Shown: one piece after another, positions 34,380-47,599 of the stretch | Layout of the letters: every line of letters begins with the position of its first letter | Numbering within the stretch: the stretch's first letter is position 1 | Assembly (NCBI RefSeq): GCF_963855985.1 | Contig: NC_087106.1 | Location: 4,447,001 to 4,511,000, forward strand | Reading direction: 5' to 3' | Length of the DNA: 64,000 nt | From: Ostrinia nubilalis | Lineage: Eukaryota; Arthropoda; Insecta; Lepidoptera; Crambidae | Program-made: the position numbers and the translations under genes | The notes under the pieces: model-generated | What the model saw: the letters and a program-made list of their open reading frames with translations, nothing else | What the model was told of the DNA's origin: nothing | Databases searched by the model: none

Positions 34380-36215
34380 ACTATAATTTGAACGAATATT
34401 GCTATTAGTGGACTAATTTCTGCTCACGCTGGACTAATTATCTGCTATACTATCGACTCTCTAAAGCACAACATTTATAAATATTTTGCTGCGGTAATGC
34501 ACTCCGGGTAACAGTGTGTGATGCTCATTGCTCATAGTGATTTTCGATACAGAGCCCCGTACATACGTTATACATAAATTATGGAAAGAAAACACCCAGA
34601 CCAATACAAACAAATATGTATGCAATTTTAGTATGATATTTTTATTTATTAATAAACAAAAAGACTGAACAAAATTGATGCGTGTACTGATTAATGTAAT
34701 TAACCACATGCAAAGCTTTGTGAATTGCAACAACTATAATTTATTATCCAAGCTCTAAATAATCGCTACTACGAGTGACTGATCATAAAATGTTTTTCCA
34801 ATCGCTCAAACTCCCGAGGATCTACCGATAGGTTGGGTGACGTAATCTTGAAATTTTTTAGCCGGCGCGGAACTTCCGGAAGGTCGGGTGACGCCACGCC
34901 TCTTTGAACCGTGTTTACTTTGGCAGTTATATTCTATATTTATTCGATTCTAAAATATATTCCCAAAAATTTTGAAAGTTGTTTTAATTTGTATCACTTG
35001 GATATGATTTTTTTAGAAAGTGCTGTGAGTGTGACGCTTGAACGGAAGGAAGTCAACCTAACCTAACCAACTGCGTATTTCTAAACTGCGTATTTCTATA
35101 CTGTGTAGCCACGAGAGCTCTTTGGCGCGCTGTCTTCGGCGAAGTATTGCGCGCGCAGATTTTGACAGCGCGAAATACCTACTTTAGCAGAAATACCAAG
35201 CCTTAATGAATAAAATTCTTTTGAACATTTATGGTTTTTTAATATGTTTTAGTGTGGTTTAACCGAGTATTTTTTATAAATCTTCAATTAAAATAATTTA
35301 AATAACGTGATTGTGAATGATTACTAATGTTTAACTTAAGTTTCAGTAGGTTAAAGATTAGTAACATTTCACCTGAGTATATAAATACTTTGTATTTGTA
35401 TTTACTCTGATTTCACGCTTCTATTTTCGCTATTTTCTTACATTTCCGTCAATTGTTGCACTTAAGCACGTTTATTAACACGGTAATAATCTACTAAATA
35501 AGCAAAAATTATAACTACTTCGCCTTTAGAAGTCTCTGACTGACGTAATTGATTTTTATAATAAAAAAAATACTTTCATCAATCAAGGGTCGGTAATATT
35601 TTGACAAGCTACACCTTTAGGTACCTACTCTACTGAGTTACAATTCTACTGTTGTACCGTTAATATGGTTTTGGGGTCATTTGACCCAAACATGTTTTAA
35701 TAAGAACCTTTATATGTATGAAAAGATGCTGCAAGCAAGATTTTATCGGTGATTTGAAGGAAAAATTGCTATTTCGGCCTGTTTAACGATCAGTCGCACC
35801 TCCCAAATAAAGTAAATGATATTATAGACACTACCGAGAAAGAATACAGTTACTACAGTAACTATATTGTTTTGGCAAGCACGTCCTTCAACTATACATG
35901 TTTAAATGGCTGGTAGTGGATGAAAAAAGATAGATCAAAATTGATAAAATAGTGCCATGGTGATGATTTTACGTTAAGGAAATAGAAACGTTGCTTCTCG
36001 ACTTCGATATCAAAATATTTTGGAGTCCATGTCTATTTCATCACAAGTCACAACCTAATTTCTTGACTAATTTTGCCATTTACGTTTTCAATATCGTGAT
36101 ATTTAAACCCTTGGGTATCTTGTGGTTAAATAGTTTTAAGTCTGTAAATCAGAAAGCCCTTGGTTAGCTTGCAGGCAAATTGATAAATTCAATTGATAAA
36201 AGCCTAATCAAACTT
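34380..36215. other. No gene seen
   Basis: AT-rich with small GC-richer patches: GGTTGGGTGACG/GGTCGGGTGACG repeated at 34833 and 34883, and GGCGCGCTGTC...GACAGCGCG inverted at about 35123-35172. No exon-like stretch. Confidence 0.45.
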
Positions 36216-36219
36216 CGAG

Positions 36220-36358
36220 CTCCGACTACTATTAGGCTTAAATCAATTATATTGTAAAGAAATTAATCATACTTATTATGACTTTCTGCATTACAGAAGG
36301 CACTTTAAAATAACCGATTGAGCTATTTCAGGCGCTGAAAAGTTTCTCATAAAATGTG
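36220..36358 (+). repeat. 140-bp direct repeat, copy 2
   Basis: Near-identical partner of 27249-27387, 8,971 bp away in the same orientation, without the long A run. The pair brackets the 5-kb transposon and the tandem repeat. Confidence 0.8.
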
Positions 36359-36770
36359 ACACGTGTAATTTTACCAATAACCGACTAGTTTTCTAAAAAC
36401 TTGCCTTTTCATATGATGGATGTTGACCATAATATCAGCTGCCGTCAAAGTCCGTAAGTTTTCAAAGTTACAAGCTTAAATTATGTTAGAAAAACTGATC
36501 TTCTCAGAACCCACCAAAACTTGTAAAGAAAATACTGCGTGGTGATGTTTTTAGGATTCTTATTTACAAAACAAAGAAACGGTAAGATCAGTTCGACTCT
36601 ACGCCTGAGGCATCTACATAGGGTGCTTTTATAGAACAATTATTTATTGTTGAAAGTAGGCTTTTATTTTAAAACACGTTTCTTTACAGAATAGACATCA
36701 AAATCATAAATGCTACTTTATTGAAATTACGTAGGCATTAAGTTTCTCCTGAGAAAAGTTACACATTTAT

Positions 36771-37035
36771 ACAGGGTGTTAGGTAAATGGGTATATGAGC
36801 CGACACTAGCCCATGTTAACATGGGCATATAAATGGTATGGTGAAGTCAGAAATTTGATATCATCATTTTAATTTTTTAATTTTCATACATAATAAATTT
36901 TATAAAATCCGATTTGTATGAAAAATAAAATAATTAAAATGAAGATATCAATTTTTTTACTTCACCATACCATTTATATGCCCATGTTAACATGGGCTAG
37001 TGTCGGCTCATATACCCATTTACCTAACACCCTGT
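36771..37035. mobile_element. Long palindromic MITE, ACAGGGTGTTAGG family, copy 2
   Basis: Partner of 7201-7466 with the same ~85-bp arms. Here the flanks are TAT|ACAGGG...CCCTGT|ATA, consistent with insertion at TA. The central loop differs from copy 1 by inversion-like and point changes, while the arms are almost identical. Confidence 0.9.
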
Positions 37036-38295
37036 ATATGGAATTATATTAGAAATCCGATAAATGCTGTTTCGGATAATGTTCTGTAAAAACTGCACCT
37101 ATGTAGTTTTATTACTCGTAGAAACGTAAGCTTTATTGCCTGACAATGGAAAGTGATAAAAGATAGTATCATCATCATCATAATTTTATTTTCCCTACTT
37201 AACTCGTTCATATTATGTTGTTGAAATAAACACCAAATAAACAATTTTACTATAGGTATCGTAATAGAACTTGAAGGAATATTTGTTACATTTAGCAGAA
37301 GGCGCACACATATCCCAACTTGTTTCAGTGTGACGCTTATTAAATAATAAAAAATCGGCTTCATCACCACCTCAAGGAAAAATAGGGACGCAATTCCCAG
37401 GGGATCCGTATTTTCCTGGATTTAATATACTACAGTGAGGTGTAGGTTTGCGTTCGTGTGGGAAGAAAAATTAGTTTCTTTTACTGTTCCTGAACTACAC
37501 AGGTAAAAATAGACATGTTCTAACGTTTTTATTATGCAGTTGTTACATCCTTATTATTTATAGTATATTATTATGTGGTAATTTTCAGTATTTACCAAGT
37601 AAGTTGTTCGGATCAGTCAAAATAATTAGTGATTCGTAATAATTTTATTGCACAGCACAGATATCTGTAAAGAAAACACTGAAAATTGTCATCACTGAAA
37701 AACAAGCAGCAGTTTTTCAGAAAGATACATTACAGAAAGTTACCCGTAGCTCTAACCTACCAGTACCTACCTAATATGGTTGGTATACCTGTGTTCAATG
37801 CAAATATCAGTCACTTATTCATACTCACTCATTCGTTCCTTCCATTCTATTCCTATTGGATAAAATCGGACGTGCCACGTTGGAGTTTATAATCTCCACC
37901 CCAAAATCGTTTGTAATTAATTTAACGTGTGTCCTATTGTACCAATAAACACAATTCTGTGTTTCTATCTATGAACAACCTTTATTTTTAATTAATTGCA
38001 GGCTTAGAATGAAAATTATTAGCAAATCAAAAAAGTAAGAAGATACGTGTAGGAGAGACGTTGCTTGTTTTATACAAGAAAAGAAAACATGCTAGCCGCA
38101 GGTTATTACTGAAATTAAGCAAAACACAACACAATAAACACATGGTATTTCCTTAAACAAGGTAAAGAGGAGATAATAAACCAGAATGTGTTTTTATTTT
38201 ATGTTTGACTTTTTAGGAAATTGGTTAACAGCCGTTTTTTTGCGAAATGCAGATTGCGTAATTTTCAAATGATGATACATCTGTTTGAGACTGAC

Positions 38296-38435
38296 GCCCG
38301 TATTCACAAACATTACTACGAGGTCTCACAGTGCGCGTGGACGCTCAGGATAACACACAAACCAATCACAGAGCACTGTTCAAGTTCAACGCTGTGCTGT
38401 TCGATTTGCAGACTTTGTTAAAATTAAATACGGGC
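38296..38435. mobile_element. MITE, GCCCGTATTCACAAAC family
   Basis: GCCCGTATTCACAAACATTA and GAGGTCTCACAGTGCGCGTG at the left; the right terminus is reduced to AAATACGGGC. Confidence 0.8.
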
Positions 38436-38444
38436 ATAAGCCTC

Positions 38445-40550
38445 ATGCACTACCGTCAAGTTTTGAAATGACGTCACTATCGTATAAAAACACCGTATTG
38501 TTATTTCTTCCTAGGAGTTATAAAAGGTCAATTTTCAAGTAAGTACAAGTCAGTATTTTGGATTTAAATACCAATGCCAATGCCTTTTTCTCAGCACAAA
38601 AGAGATCCCTGTCTAGGAAATATCGTAATAAAGTGTGTATTCATATCCAAGATCTTGTTTAGTCATTTCTTGCGTAACTTAATACACAATAGTGATCAAA
38701 ATGTAGAAATTACTCGAATAAACTTTACTAAAATTGGGTTCAACTTATTGACGAATCGAGCGCAATGGAACTTGTCTCCGCCAAGTTTAGTCTCATTCGT
38801 CGTACCCAGAGACAATTGATTTAGAAATGACCCTATTAGTCACTTAATTGGTCTGTAATATTTCATTAACTAGTTTTGCACTTGCCAAGCAAAACTCAAT
38901 CGTATATCAATCCAAGTAATGTTACCTACTCTTGAAAAATTTTGCTCTATCGAATGCATTTAACATTGTGCATGCAGTTACTGACAGCATATACTTATAA
39001 GTTTGTTTGGTTGAACGCGCTAATCTCAGGATTTGAAAAAATATCATCAACGAAAGCTTTAGGCTAGTCGAAGCAGTAAAGAAAATGTTGCAAAAACGGG
39101 AAATATTATTCAAACTATTGTGAAGCGTACGAAGTCGCGGGCACAGCTAGTTCATTCATAATTCTATGTTGTTACGAGATTACTTAATCATTAGTGAAAT
39201 ATCATTATACAAATTAGTATTACAATAGAAACCTATTTTTCGTATTAAACCACCAAAGATTCGGTCTATATATTTTTCTTAACATTTTGTAAATCATGAC
39301 CAATTCCACATTGAAAATACGAACTGCTTCTTGGAATAAAACAAAAATGGCTTTTGTTCTGTGTCTCATTTCCCATATTTCGGCCATAATACATTATTTG
39401 GCAAAGATGAGAAAAGTTTCATAAATTCACAATATCCGGACGACGTATCAATTTATTGCCTGAGGTAATTTTTACTTTCTTTATTAAGTAGGTTGATAAG
39501 TAAAATGTTTTTAATTTACCGACTCGTTTGTTTTCGTCAACCATTCTCATTAAATTAGATCCGTAATTAACGACAAATTAACTGGCCAAATTAAACGTAA
39601 ATTAAACAAAAGAAATACATTTAACACGCGATTAAACTTCAAAGCCTATAATTAGTTATTTAAACAGACATAGCATATGGGTTTGACTCTTGTGGTTAGT
39701 GTAATTGGCTGAGACGTGAATATGGTACAACGTAGTTCTCTTTTTCGTTAAGTTAAAATATACAGGGTGTCCCAAAAAGTAGTGTCAAGCCGAAGCCCAG
39801 AGGTAGAGCGTCACTATGATGATGTCTACTTATGAAAATAAATGTCAAAAATAATAAAACTCATTCAAAAAAGACATACTCGTAGAGGATTGTCATTTCA
39901 AGGAGCCTTAAGGTCTCATAATGTTAAAAGCATAGATTATCCCAGTATCACGGAAGAGGGTTCTACGGTCTTTTAAGTCTACAAACAACAGTATACGAAG
40001 GTTAAAACTGTTATATTTTATGTGGTGTTAATAAGTCTGAGTTTGCAACGGCAACCTGTAACTTACTCACGATATTTTTAGTAAATTGCATCAAGCGCTC
40101 TCTCAACGCGTGTTTCTAATTTACGAAATGAACTTTAAGCTTAAAGTTATAAAGTATTTTTTATTATATTACAGTATGCATCAGAAGACTCATTATTTGA
40201 AGTGAAACCGAGTCGTAGCAATTCAACAGTGAACTCATCACTTTTTATGGAAAAGAAAAACTGTGATACAATATAATAATATAGAGATCGGAAAAGAAAG
40301 ACGTCATACGTTCTATGAACAATCTATAAATAATACCTAAGTAAGTATATTCAACATCAATCACCATCAATAGGTACTCAACGTAACTATTTGGGACATG
40401 TATATTATGTATAAGCGCCTTGAAAAGGGCTTATACCTAAACTTACTACTAGAGAATTTGAATTTGAAATCCTCTATCGATATCTTGTCTACTCATATTT
40501 AACTGGCCACATTCAATCTACCACAGACTACATAAATTACATTTGTATAA
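38445..40550. other. No gene seen; isolated transposon ends
   Basis: A Helitron-like end (GAAGTCGCGGGCACAGCTAG, ending at 39150) and one terminus of a TA-type element (ACAGGGTGTCCCAAAAAGTA, from 39762) are visible without partners. The rest is AT-rich with no exon-like stretch. Confidence 0.45.
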
Positions 40551-40554
40551 TTTA

Positions 40555-40773
40555 CTAGCGGCCGCTTGCGACTTCACTTCCAACCCCCTTTTTATCCCCT
40601 TAGGGCGCTTAGGGGTTGAATTTTGCAAAATCCCGTCTTAGTGAGTACCTACGTTCTAAAAGGAACCTCCATTCAAAATTTGAGACGCCTAGCACTTGTA
40701 GTTTCTGAGATTTCGTGATGAGTGAGTAAATGAGTTAGTCAATCAGTCAGCCTTTCGCTTTCATAAATATAGA
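40555..40773 (-). mobile_element. Helitron-like element ending GCGGCCGCTAG
   Basis: The plus strand begins CTAGCGGCCGCTTGCGACTT and ends CTTTCATAAATATAGA, the reverse of a TC start. The interior includes CACTTGTAGTTTCTGAGATT. The same family occurs at 46739-46942 and 51422-51620. Termini and hairpin fit Helitron rules; the assignment is inference. Confidence 0.7.
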
Positions 40774-40779
40774 TAGAAA

Positions 40780-43155
40780 AATAAGATTTTCAGTTTCTGA
40801 TCGTCTCAAATAGGTAATATTATCTATATGACAGAAATAGTATTTCGCAGTCGCCGGTACTTCAATAGCAGCTACTCTATATTAATTTCTAGCTAAAAGC
40901 TCCTAAAGTTATAAAGAATACCCACTGATTTTAAGTAAACTTAGATTTCAAAATCAAATGTCAATTACTATGAAGGTGCCCTTGTTAAGACCATCTAGTT
41001 TATGTTCATGAAGATCCATTCATGGAAGAGTCGAATAATCCAATCAAATTATTTCAATAGATTAGAAAATTAACAAATCAGTAAAGAGTGTCTGTAAATC
41101 TTTACACTAATAAATAACACAGTAGGTACAAAGTTAGTTTTACTAATTCATTCGCAAAGTAAACTAACTAAAGTAGGTAACCAATTTTTAATTTTGAGTA
41201 ATCATAAACAATGGACAAATTGATTTATTTTTCAAATTAGATTTTTCTCAGTTAGATCGCAGTTAGAAACAGACTTTGTTTGTTGATTGAACCCAATTGA
41301 ACCAGAACCTGAACTTAGTTATCAAGCCACTGCGACTTTGTTATTAATTATTTACATTTACTTTTAAATAACACCTAGGTTGAACCGTAGGAACAAATCT
41401 TACTAATCAACTGACATTCTAGTTTCAACAAACTTGAATCAAGTAGGTTTTCTCTAAAAGCTTTCAAGGATTTAAAACCTATTAACAGCTGTTTAGCACT
41501 AATGCAGCACAAACAGCATTGTTCAGAACAGAGTGGGACCTCTAGGTACTTTAAAATTACCTTCAAACACTGAAATCTTGAAAATTAGGATATCCTCCTA
41601 ATTTATTTTGAAAATAGGTTGCGTTAAAAATATGTTGGTTTTGCTCAAAAACATTATAGAAAACCTTGATTTATTTCTTTTGGAAGTTTAAAAATATATT
41701 AGCCACATACTATAAAAGAAAACTAGGTACCTACTTCTTGATTTTATCAATTCTCGTGTCACAGTGTTTGTAACAAAACTCCTCCGAAACGGCTTGACCG
41801 ATTCTTATGAAATGTGTGTATAGTAGTAGGTCTAAGAATAGGATGTATACTATTTTTCATACCCGTAGGGTATGCACTAAGATATTACACCTACGTGCAA
41901 AACAACGTTTGCTGGGTCAGCTTCTTTCTCGCTACTAAATAGTAGGTAAATCTTTTACTGAAATCCTCAGAATCTATAATCCTAAAGATAAAAGAAGATG
42001 CTTCAAAAACTTTCAGTTAACTAAGCTTATTTGAAAATTCACCTTAATTTACTGTGCGTACTGAAAAGTCGGAAAAGTGTCGTCACTTTACAAATCACGC
42101 AAGGTTTTGCTAAGTGAATCTTTTGCTCTGGCATTTGGCCAGGCGCTCTTTTTGTTTCTACCATTAGCGCGATGGTTAATGTTTGGATGATTTATTTAAC
42201 GAAGTTTTTACTTTATGATTGTACAGTTTTATTTCTTTTCAAAGATAAATTTGTTAACAAACGAATGGTTTTTCATTCAGACTTGTAGGTACTTATAAAC
42301 AGTGAACACAAATCATTGTCTCGGACTTGAAATAATAAGTCTTCTTTCGTGGAAATCAAAGCCAAATATTCTTTCTTACTTCATTTCTGTCTTTACATCT
42401 CACTGAACGTTTTTCTCTAGGGTAGATTTTTTTAATAAGGATCCTATTTAAAACCGCATCTTTAAACACAAGGAAGCAAATTATAATCAAGAATTTATGA
42501 AGCAAGACTTTTCCTCTCCATACATAATTAATAGCGTGTAAAAGATCTAAAACTACATTTTTTAACTCCGCTGTTCGTTGAGATCGTATAATTTTTTTTT
42601 AACTACTTAATAAAAATTACACACTTACGATGCTTATACCTTGAAATTGCGTAAGTGCACACGACGTGTATCCATTATGACTGTAATTTAGACCCCATTT
42701 ACTGAAATTCTTTGCATTCATGAGGACATTTAGATCCATAAAAATTTAAAGCGAATTATTGGATTGAATTGAGCATAATGATAAAAATTCATTGTATCCA
42801 TTTGAATGCATCAACAACAATAATAATGTTATCAGTCTAAATATCTATGACACAAAATTCTGTTTAAAACATTACTTAATTGCATTATGGTAATGCCGAT
42901 ATCCAAAAGTGTAACATAAAAACTAGGGAAACCATTCTATAGGGTCAACAACAGTTAAAAAGACACTTAAACCAGCACAAGATAGTTTTGTGGTTGCCCA
43001 AGGGAATAACGACTCTATTACCACACTTATGCCCTTAACATTCCATAAAATAGTTAATTTTCGCGGAATGGAACAGTTATAGCGATAAAAAGGAAAGAAC
43101 AGTGATAAAAATATCTCGTGCTCAGCTGAATGTGACATGCAATAATCGCTACTCT
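40780..43155. other. No gene seen
   Basis: AT-rich. A fragment at about 41755-41950 (CTCCTCCGAAACGGCTTGAC...) looks like a decayed interspersed repeat. The 63-codon frame at 41375-41566 has no splice context or family resemblance. Confidence 0.45.
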
Positions 43156-43159
43156 TCAC

Positions 43160-43810
43160 TAAGGCTGGGTTGCACCATCTTACTTTAACTTTGACAAACG
43201 TCAAAAACCAGTCATACTCCATACAAAAACGCCGGTTATCGTTATAGTTACGATCAAATGGCAATGCCAGATTTTGTATGGAAGGTGGCGTCTTTTTTTT
43301 TGCGCGGCCATCGACTAAACTTTGTTTTTTGGTTACAAAAAAGTGTAATAAACCAAACTTACTAGCACATGTATACCTCTAAACTCAGTCTGAACTGAGT
43401 TACGAGCGTTAGAAGTTTGATGATTTTACATACTAGATTTACTTTTTGCGCGCAAGTTTTGTAAGAAATTGCAACAAAATATTGCGCTATTTTTTTATTG
43501 CGCTGATTCTGCTCCACACTAATGTCTGGAGCCTTTAATGGATGGTATTGTTTGTTTACACATACAATGTCACTATTTTCTTGCAATTTCTTACAAAATT
43601 TGCGCGCAAAAAGCAAATCTAGTATGTAAAATCATCAAACTTCTAAAGCTCGTAACTCAGTTCAGACTGAGTTTAGAGGTATACATGTAAAAGTAAGTTT
43701 GGTCTATTACACTATTTTGTAATAAAAAAACAAGGTTTGGTTGATGGCCGCGCGAAAAAAAAAAGACGACAATTTCCGGCATTGTCTTTTAGGTGGTGCA
43801 ACTCAGCCTA
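43160..43810. mobile_element. AAGGCTGAGTTGCACC MITE split by a large foldback element
   Basis: The left part of the MITE (43160-43257, reversed: GGCTGGGTTGCACCATCTTA) and its right end (AGGTGGTGCAACTCAGCCTA, 43791-43810) are separated by about 530 bp. The insert is itself a palindrome: GCGCGGCCATC.../GATGGCCGCGC, ACTCAGTCTGAACTGAGTTA inverted, and AGAAATTGCAA/TTGCAATTTCT. This is a clear nested insertion. Confidence 0.85.
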
Positions 43811-43814
43811 CGTT

Positions 43815-46070
43815 AGTTTTCGTAGCTATGAAATAAACGACTACGAAATAGTGCTACGGGTTTGCTTGGAGATGCTACGGCTGAAGCTTGACTGTAAATT
43901 ATATGCCAACTTCTGTCCTATTGCAGAAAGCTCATCTCAGTGAGAAAGCTCACGACAAAAACAAAGCTGTAAAATGTAAACTTTTTGGAAAATAACACTA
44001 TTTTAAGGCCAATACTTAGGTATGTATTAGCACTGAAATGTTAGGTACAGATTTCATATCTCTTCAGAAATTAATTTAGGTCTTCAAAAGGGTTTTTATG
44101 TCCATCTTTTAAGTTCCATCTTCATCTTGATCTCAGATCATAGAAGGGAATGTGATCTGAGATCTTGGTTAATCAAAATTGTTTCGCAGACTGAGTTACT
44201 TTTAATACATTAATATTAATATAACTAACTTCTTGTGCTAATATTATGCAGAATTTATGTATTGTTTTGCCACTATTTTATAGCGATAAGTGTAGATTAA
44301 CAAAGATAATAATTCTAAGACGGCCTCTAGGCACAGAGGTTCGCGTATCGTACACCAGCACCAATTGAGTTGCGGGTTCGATTCTTAGGGGGTTTTATTG
44401 TATGAGCAATTAGACTGTCGTGTAGAAATTAGTAATTTAAAGGATCGTTATTTACATGGTGTTATTATTGTATGAGAAATTATTTAGACTGCCGTATAGA
44501 AATTAGTAATTTAAAGCATCGTTATCTGCATGATTTTACAAGCTTGGTGTAGGTAATTTATTATCACGGGAGTGGTGGCGTAGAAGGGAAGTTATGGGAG
44601 TCATAATGATGTGTAGATTTCGACGTAGGCAAGACAATAACTAAGCAAAATAATTATTTATATTAGTATATTATATTCTGTATTTTGGCTCACGTACGAG
44701 TATTCGATAATGTTATTGTTTAAGGAATAAATGACTATGACTCATTTACAGAAATGAACTTGCTTGTCAATATCTTCAGAATGAAGTTTAGTTAGTGAAG
44801 TTTAGTAAAAGTTGAATCTTTTGAATCACAGTCACGTTTATAGCTCTCCAATTTTTATTTCTAAAACTATAGCAATATTTGTGTGTGTATTTTCATGTCA
44901 GCTAAATTACAATTTGATTGAAGTAAGGTTTCTGGTTTTGTGATTCAGACTTAGAAGATGTTAAACTTCTTCTTCTTCTTCCTCGGTCCCTCACTGATGA
45001 GGTTCGCGACCACAGATGGTGTTCCTCCACATTATTTAAACTAATATTACAATTAAATGTCATTCAGTCGTCAGTGAGAAGAAACTGACAATTTTCGATA
45101 ATGAAGATATCAATTCAATTTAATTTAAACTAACCCTTTTTCAAATAAAATGTATTCTACAAGTTTTGTGGCAATTTGAATTCCTAAAGCTTTATGCTTT
45201 GAATAAATTTTACATTTAAATTAAAATACTCGGTTTGTGAAAGTATTTCAAACACAGCTAGATTGTACTTAAGTGTTATTCTAATCTTGAAATCTGAGTA
45301 GCGATTCCCTTTGAGCATTCTTTAACGAAGTTAAATTGTTACACGGGCATTCGATACTTCACCAGAAGAATTTTTAAACTTCCAGAACAGTTTTAAAAGC
45401 GATTTACACCTTTTTATTTAATGTACTTTTACAGAATTTTCAAAGATATAAAAGTAGTATATACCTAGTACAATGGAAATATAAATATATCGTTTAGTTT
45501 GTACTAAACCGTATACTGAGCTAACTGACCCGTTAGTTTTGTGTATTAGCTGACCACAATAGTTTTTATTACACTTTTGATTAAATACAAATAAAAAAGA
45601 CGGCAGGTATGTACTATGTAGATTGTAGTCACTCTTCTTTATTGTATGTGAAAGTTTAACTTTAAATAATAATTTTGGAGTTGTTTAATGAACTTTTTGA
45701 GCTATGTGAACTATTATTTGACAGTAAAGTGTGATTCCTATTTTTTTATAAGCAAAACAAAATTCAGTCATATTTTATGTATTTTTAAATTAAATAATAA
45801 ATGTCATGTAACCAACCTACCAAAGACAGCCGAAAACCTAAACTAAAAGTTAAAACTCACAAAAGTACGTACCCAACACTATTTAAAACCAAACTCGCAA
45901 AGTTCGTAGCGCGTAGCCGCACGTCCACGCCGTAGCGGAGGCCGGCAGAGTTTGCGCTCCGTAGCGGCCGAGGCATGGTTTTATGCGCACCCGTGACGTC
46001 ATGGCTGAAGATGAGCCATGGCGTGGGATGTATTGTACACTTGGATTGGTATAGTAAGGTTTGCGGGCTG
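43815..46070. other. No gene seen; CpG-rich patch at the right end
   Basis: Mostly AT-rich. 44325-44395 has a B-box-like GGTTCGATTCT and may be a SINE remnant. 45895-46015 is GC- and CpG-rich with repeated GTAGCG and a TGACGTCA (CRE-like, 45994); it could be a promoter, but no exon follows. Confidence 0.4.
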
Positions 46071-46076
46071 TGTACC

Positions 46077-46243
46077 TACCATGAGTTTACGTTAGGTGTG
46101 CTCGCTAGCGAGTACGTCAAAAATCTCTATGAAGATTTTGTTTCTTGAAAGTAGCCGCTAGGGGCGCTGCACAATATGCCATACAATTAATGTCATTTTT
46201 TTACACAGTCGCTAGCGAGCACACGTAACGTAAACTCATGGTA
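46077..46243. mobile_element. Palindromic MITE with TCGCTAGCGAGC arms
   Basis: Termini TACCATGAGTTTACGTTA... and ...TAACGTAAACTCATGGTA. Just inside, GTGTGCTCGCTAGCGAG is matched by CTCGCTAGCGAGCACAC-like sequence. Total length is 167 bp, with no coding content. Confidence 0.8.
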
Positions 46244-46382
46244 AGCACACTGATCGGTGTACAGGTGTGCTCGAAAGTGAATCGTCACCTAAAAAATAAT
46301 GTAAAGATTTACACATTTTTTCACTTTTCAACCCTTATCATTTCATAAGTAGCAAAAGCTAAAACCTTTTAATAATAAATGG

Positions 46383-46529
46383 GCGCTTTCACTGCTGTCT
46401 TTCCCGAAGACGGGCCTTTTCAAGGCGAGAGTGAATAGGCACTTACAGGACAGATATGTACCATCCGAGACTGCATCCCACTTAACACCAGGTGCGATTG
46501 TGGTCAAATACATGCCTTGTTATGCATAA
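46383..46529 (+). mobile_element. LINE ORF2 C-terminal end
   Basis: The frame encodes ALSLLSFPKTGLFKARVNRH, LQDRYVPSETASHLTPGAIV and VKYMPCYA, then TAA and an A-rich tail. This SFPKTG.FK.RVNRHLQ...LTPGAIVVKYMPCYA ending is that of a lepidopteran non-LTR retrotransposon reverse transcriptase; the clade is uncertain. Only the last 48 codons remain. Confidence 0.7.
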
Positions 46530-46738
46530 AAAATAGTGATTTCACGGCGGACCGAGATTGTGGCCTATTTTAGTTTGTTATATCAGATCTTTTCTAAAAG
46601 GTCCATATCCTATTATAGGGCAGATAAACAATAACTTTGGTTTACAGGTCTGTAACAAAGACATCTGACAACAGTTATCGTTAACCACCAACCTCGATTT
46701 ATCAGCTATCGTTATTAATGTAAAATTAAAAGTTTAGA

Positions 46739-46942
46739 TCTAAAATATATACCTAACTCAAAGACTGACTGACTGACATAGTGATCTTTCAACGCACAGC
46801 CCAAACCACACTGGAGGGATCGGGCTGAAATTTAGCAGGCAGGTAGATGTTATGACGTAGGCATCCGCTAAGAAAGAATTTCACGAAACCACCCAGGGGG
46901 TAAAACGGGATCCACGCGTACGAAGTCGCGTGCGGCCGCTAG
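46739..46942 (+). mobile_element. Helitron-like element ending GCGGCCGCTAG
   Basis: Starts TCTAAAATATATACC, contains ACTGACTGACTGACATAGTG, and ends GTACGAAGTCGCGTGCGGCC-GCTAG followed by T. Confidence 0.65.
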
Positions 46943-47330
46943 TACATTATAAGTTTCATTACTATCTGATTTTTTAAAAGAAACTGATGAAAACTTTTGC
47001 TAAATGCACACGTTAGATATTGTCTCATATATTTTTCAGGTGAAGACTATAAATATAATTCATACTTATGCCCCTGCCTGTACTCGACTGAACAAAGCCA
47101 TGCGATTCGCGACCTTGGGGGCGCGAGCCGCGTTCCTTGCAAAAGACTTCAACGAACAACTACCATTGATACTGCACGCTTCATTAAATTGTACCTTAAC
47201 ACCTTATTTGTTAAATAGCTTATTTATTAAACACCTTATTTATTAAACACTTTATTTATTAAACACCTTATTCATTTACAACTCATTAGTTTACATTTAT
47301 TTATTGAACATATTCATCTTACACTTACGC

Positions 47331-47412
47331 TGGACGCAGGCCGCTACCAATCGATCAACGTGGAAAGCATTGGGGGAGGCCTATGTCCAGCAGTGGACGT
47401 CCTATGGCTGAA

Positions 47413-47446
<34 letters not shown>
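47331..47446 (+). mobile_element. RTE-type LINE 3' end with (GAT)n tail
   Basis: The frame reads LDAGRYQSINVESI in one phase and AATNRSTWKALGEAYVQQWT after correction, then SYG and a stop. A clean (GAT)11-12 tract at 47412-47446 follows. This is the best-preserved example of the tail typical for this LINE. Confidence 0.75.
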
Positions 47447-47448
<2 letters not shown>

Positions 47449-47477
47449 CATCTTACATACAACACGGCACATACACC

Positions 47478-47560
47478 ACCTCTGTGGTCTAGTGGTAAGA
47501 CCACCTGACTCAGACCTAGAGATCCCGGGCTCGGTTCCTAGTGGAGTGATAGTTTCACAA
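47478..47560 (+). mobile_element. tRNA-derived SINE head
   Basis: CTGTGGTCTAGTGGTAAGAC resembles an A box and GGGCTCGGTTCC a degraded B box. The text then continues as a SINE-like body. No cloverleaf survives, so it is not a tRNA gene. Confidence 0.55.
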
Positions 47561-47599
47561 TCACCAAGAAGTATTTAGCACATACTATATTATTAGCAC

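Noticed and set aside
34461..34733. 90-codon minus frame
   Set aside because: Low-complexity, hydrophobic, in AT-rich DNA, with no homologous block recognised.
37686..37892. 68-codon frame and an alternative frame reading DKIGRATLEFIISTPKS
   Set aside because: No splice context or recognisable family; likely chance.
42923..43264. 113-codon minus frame
   Set aside because: Much of it crosses the MITE core at 43160-43257; no family signature.
46997..47246. Two overlapping plus-strand frames of 73 and 80 codons
   Set aside because: The stretch after TTTTTCAGGTGAAGAC looks slightly protein-like, but no family, donor or partner exon was found.
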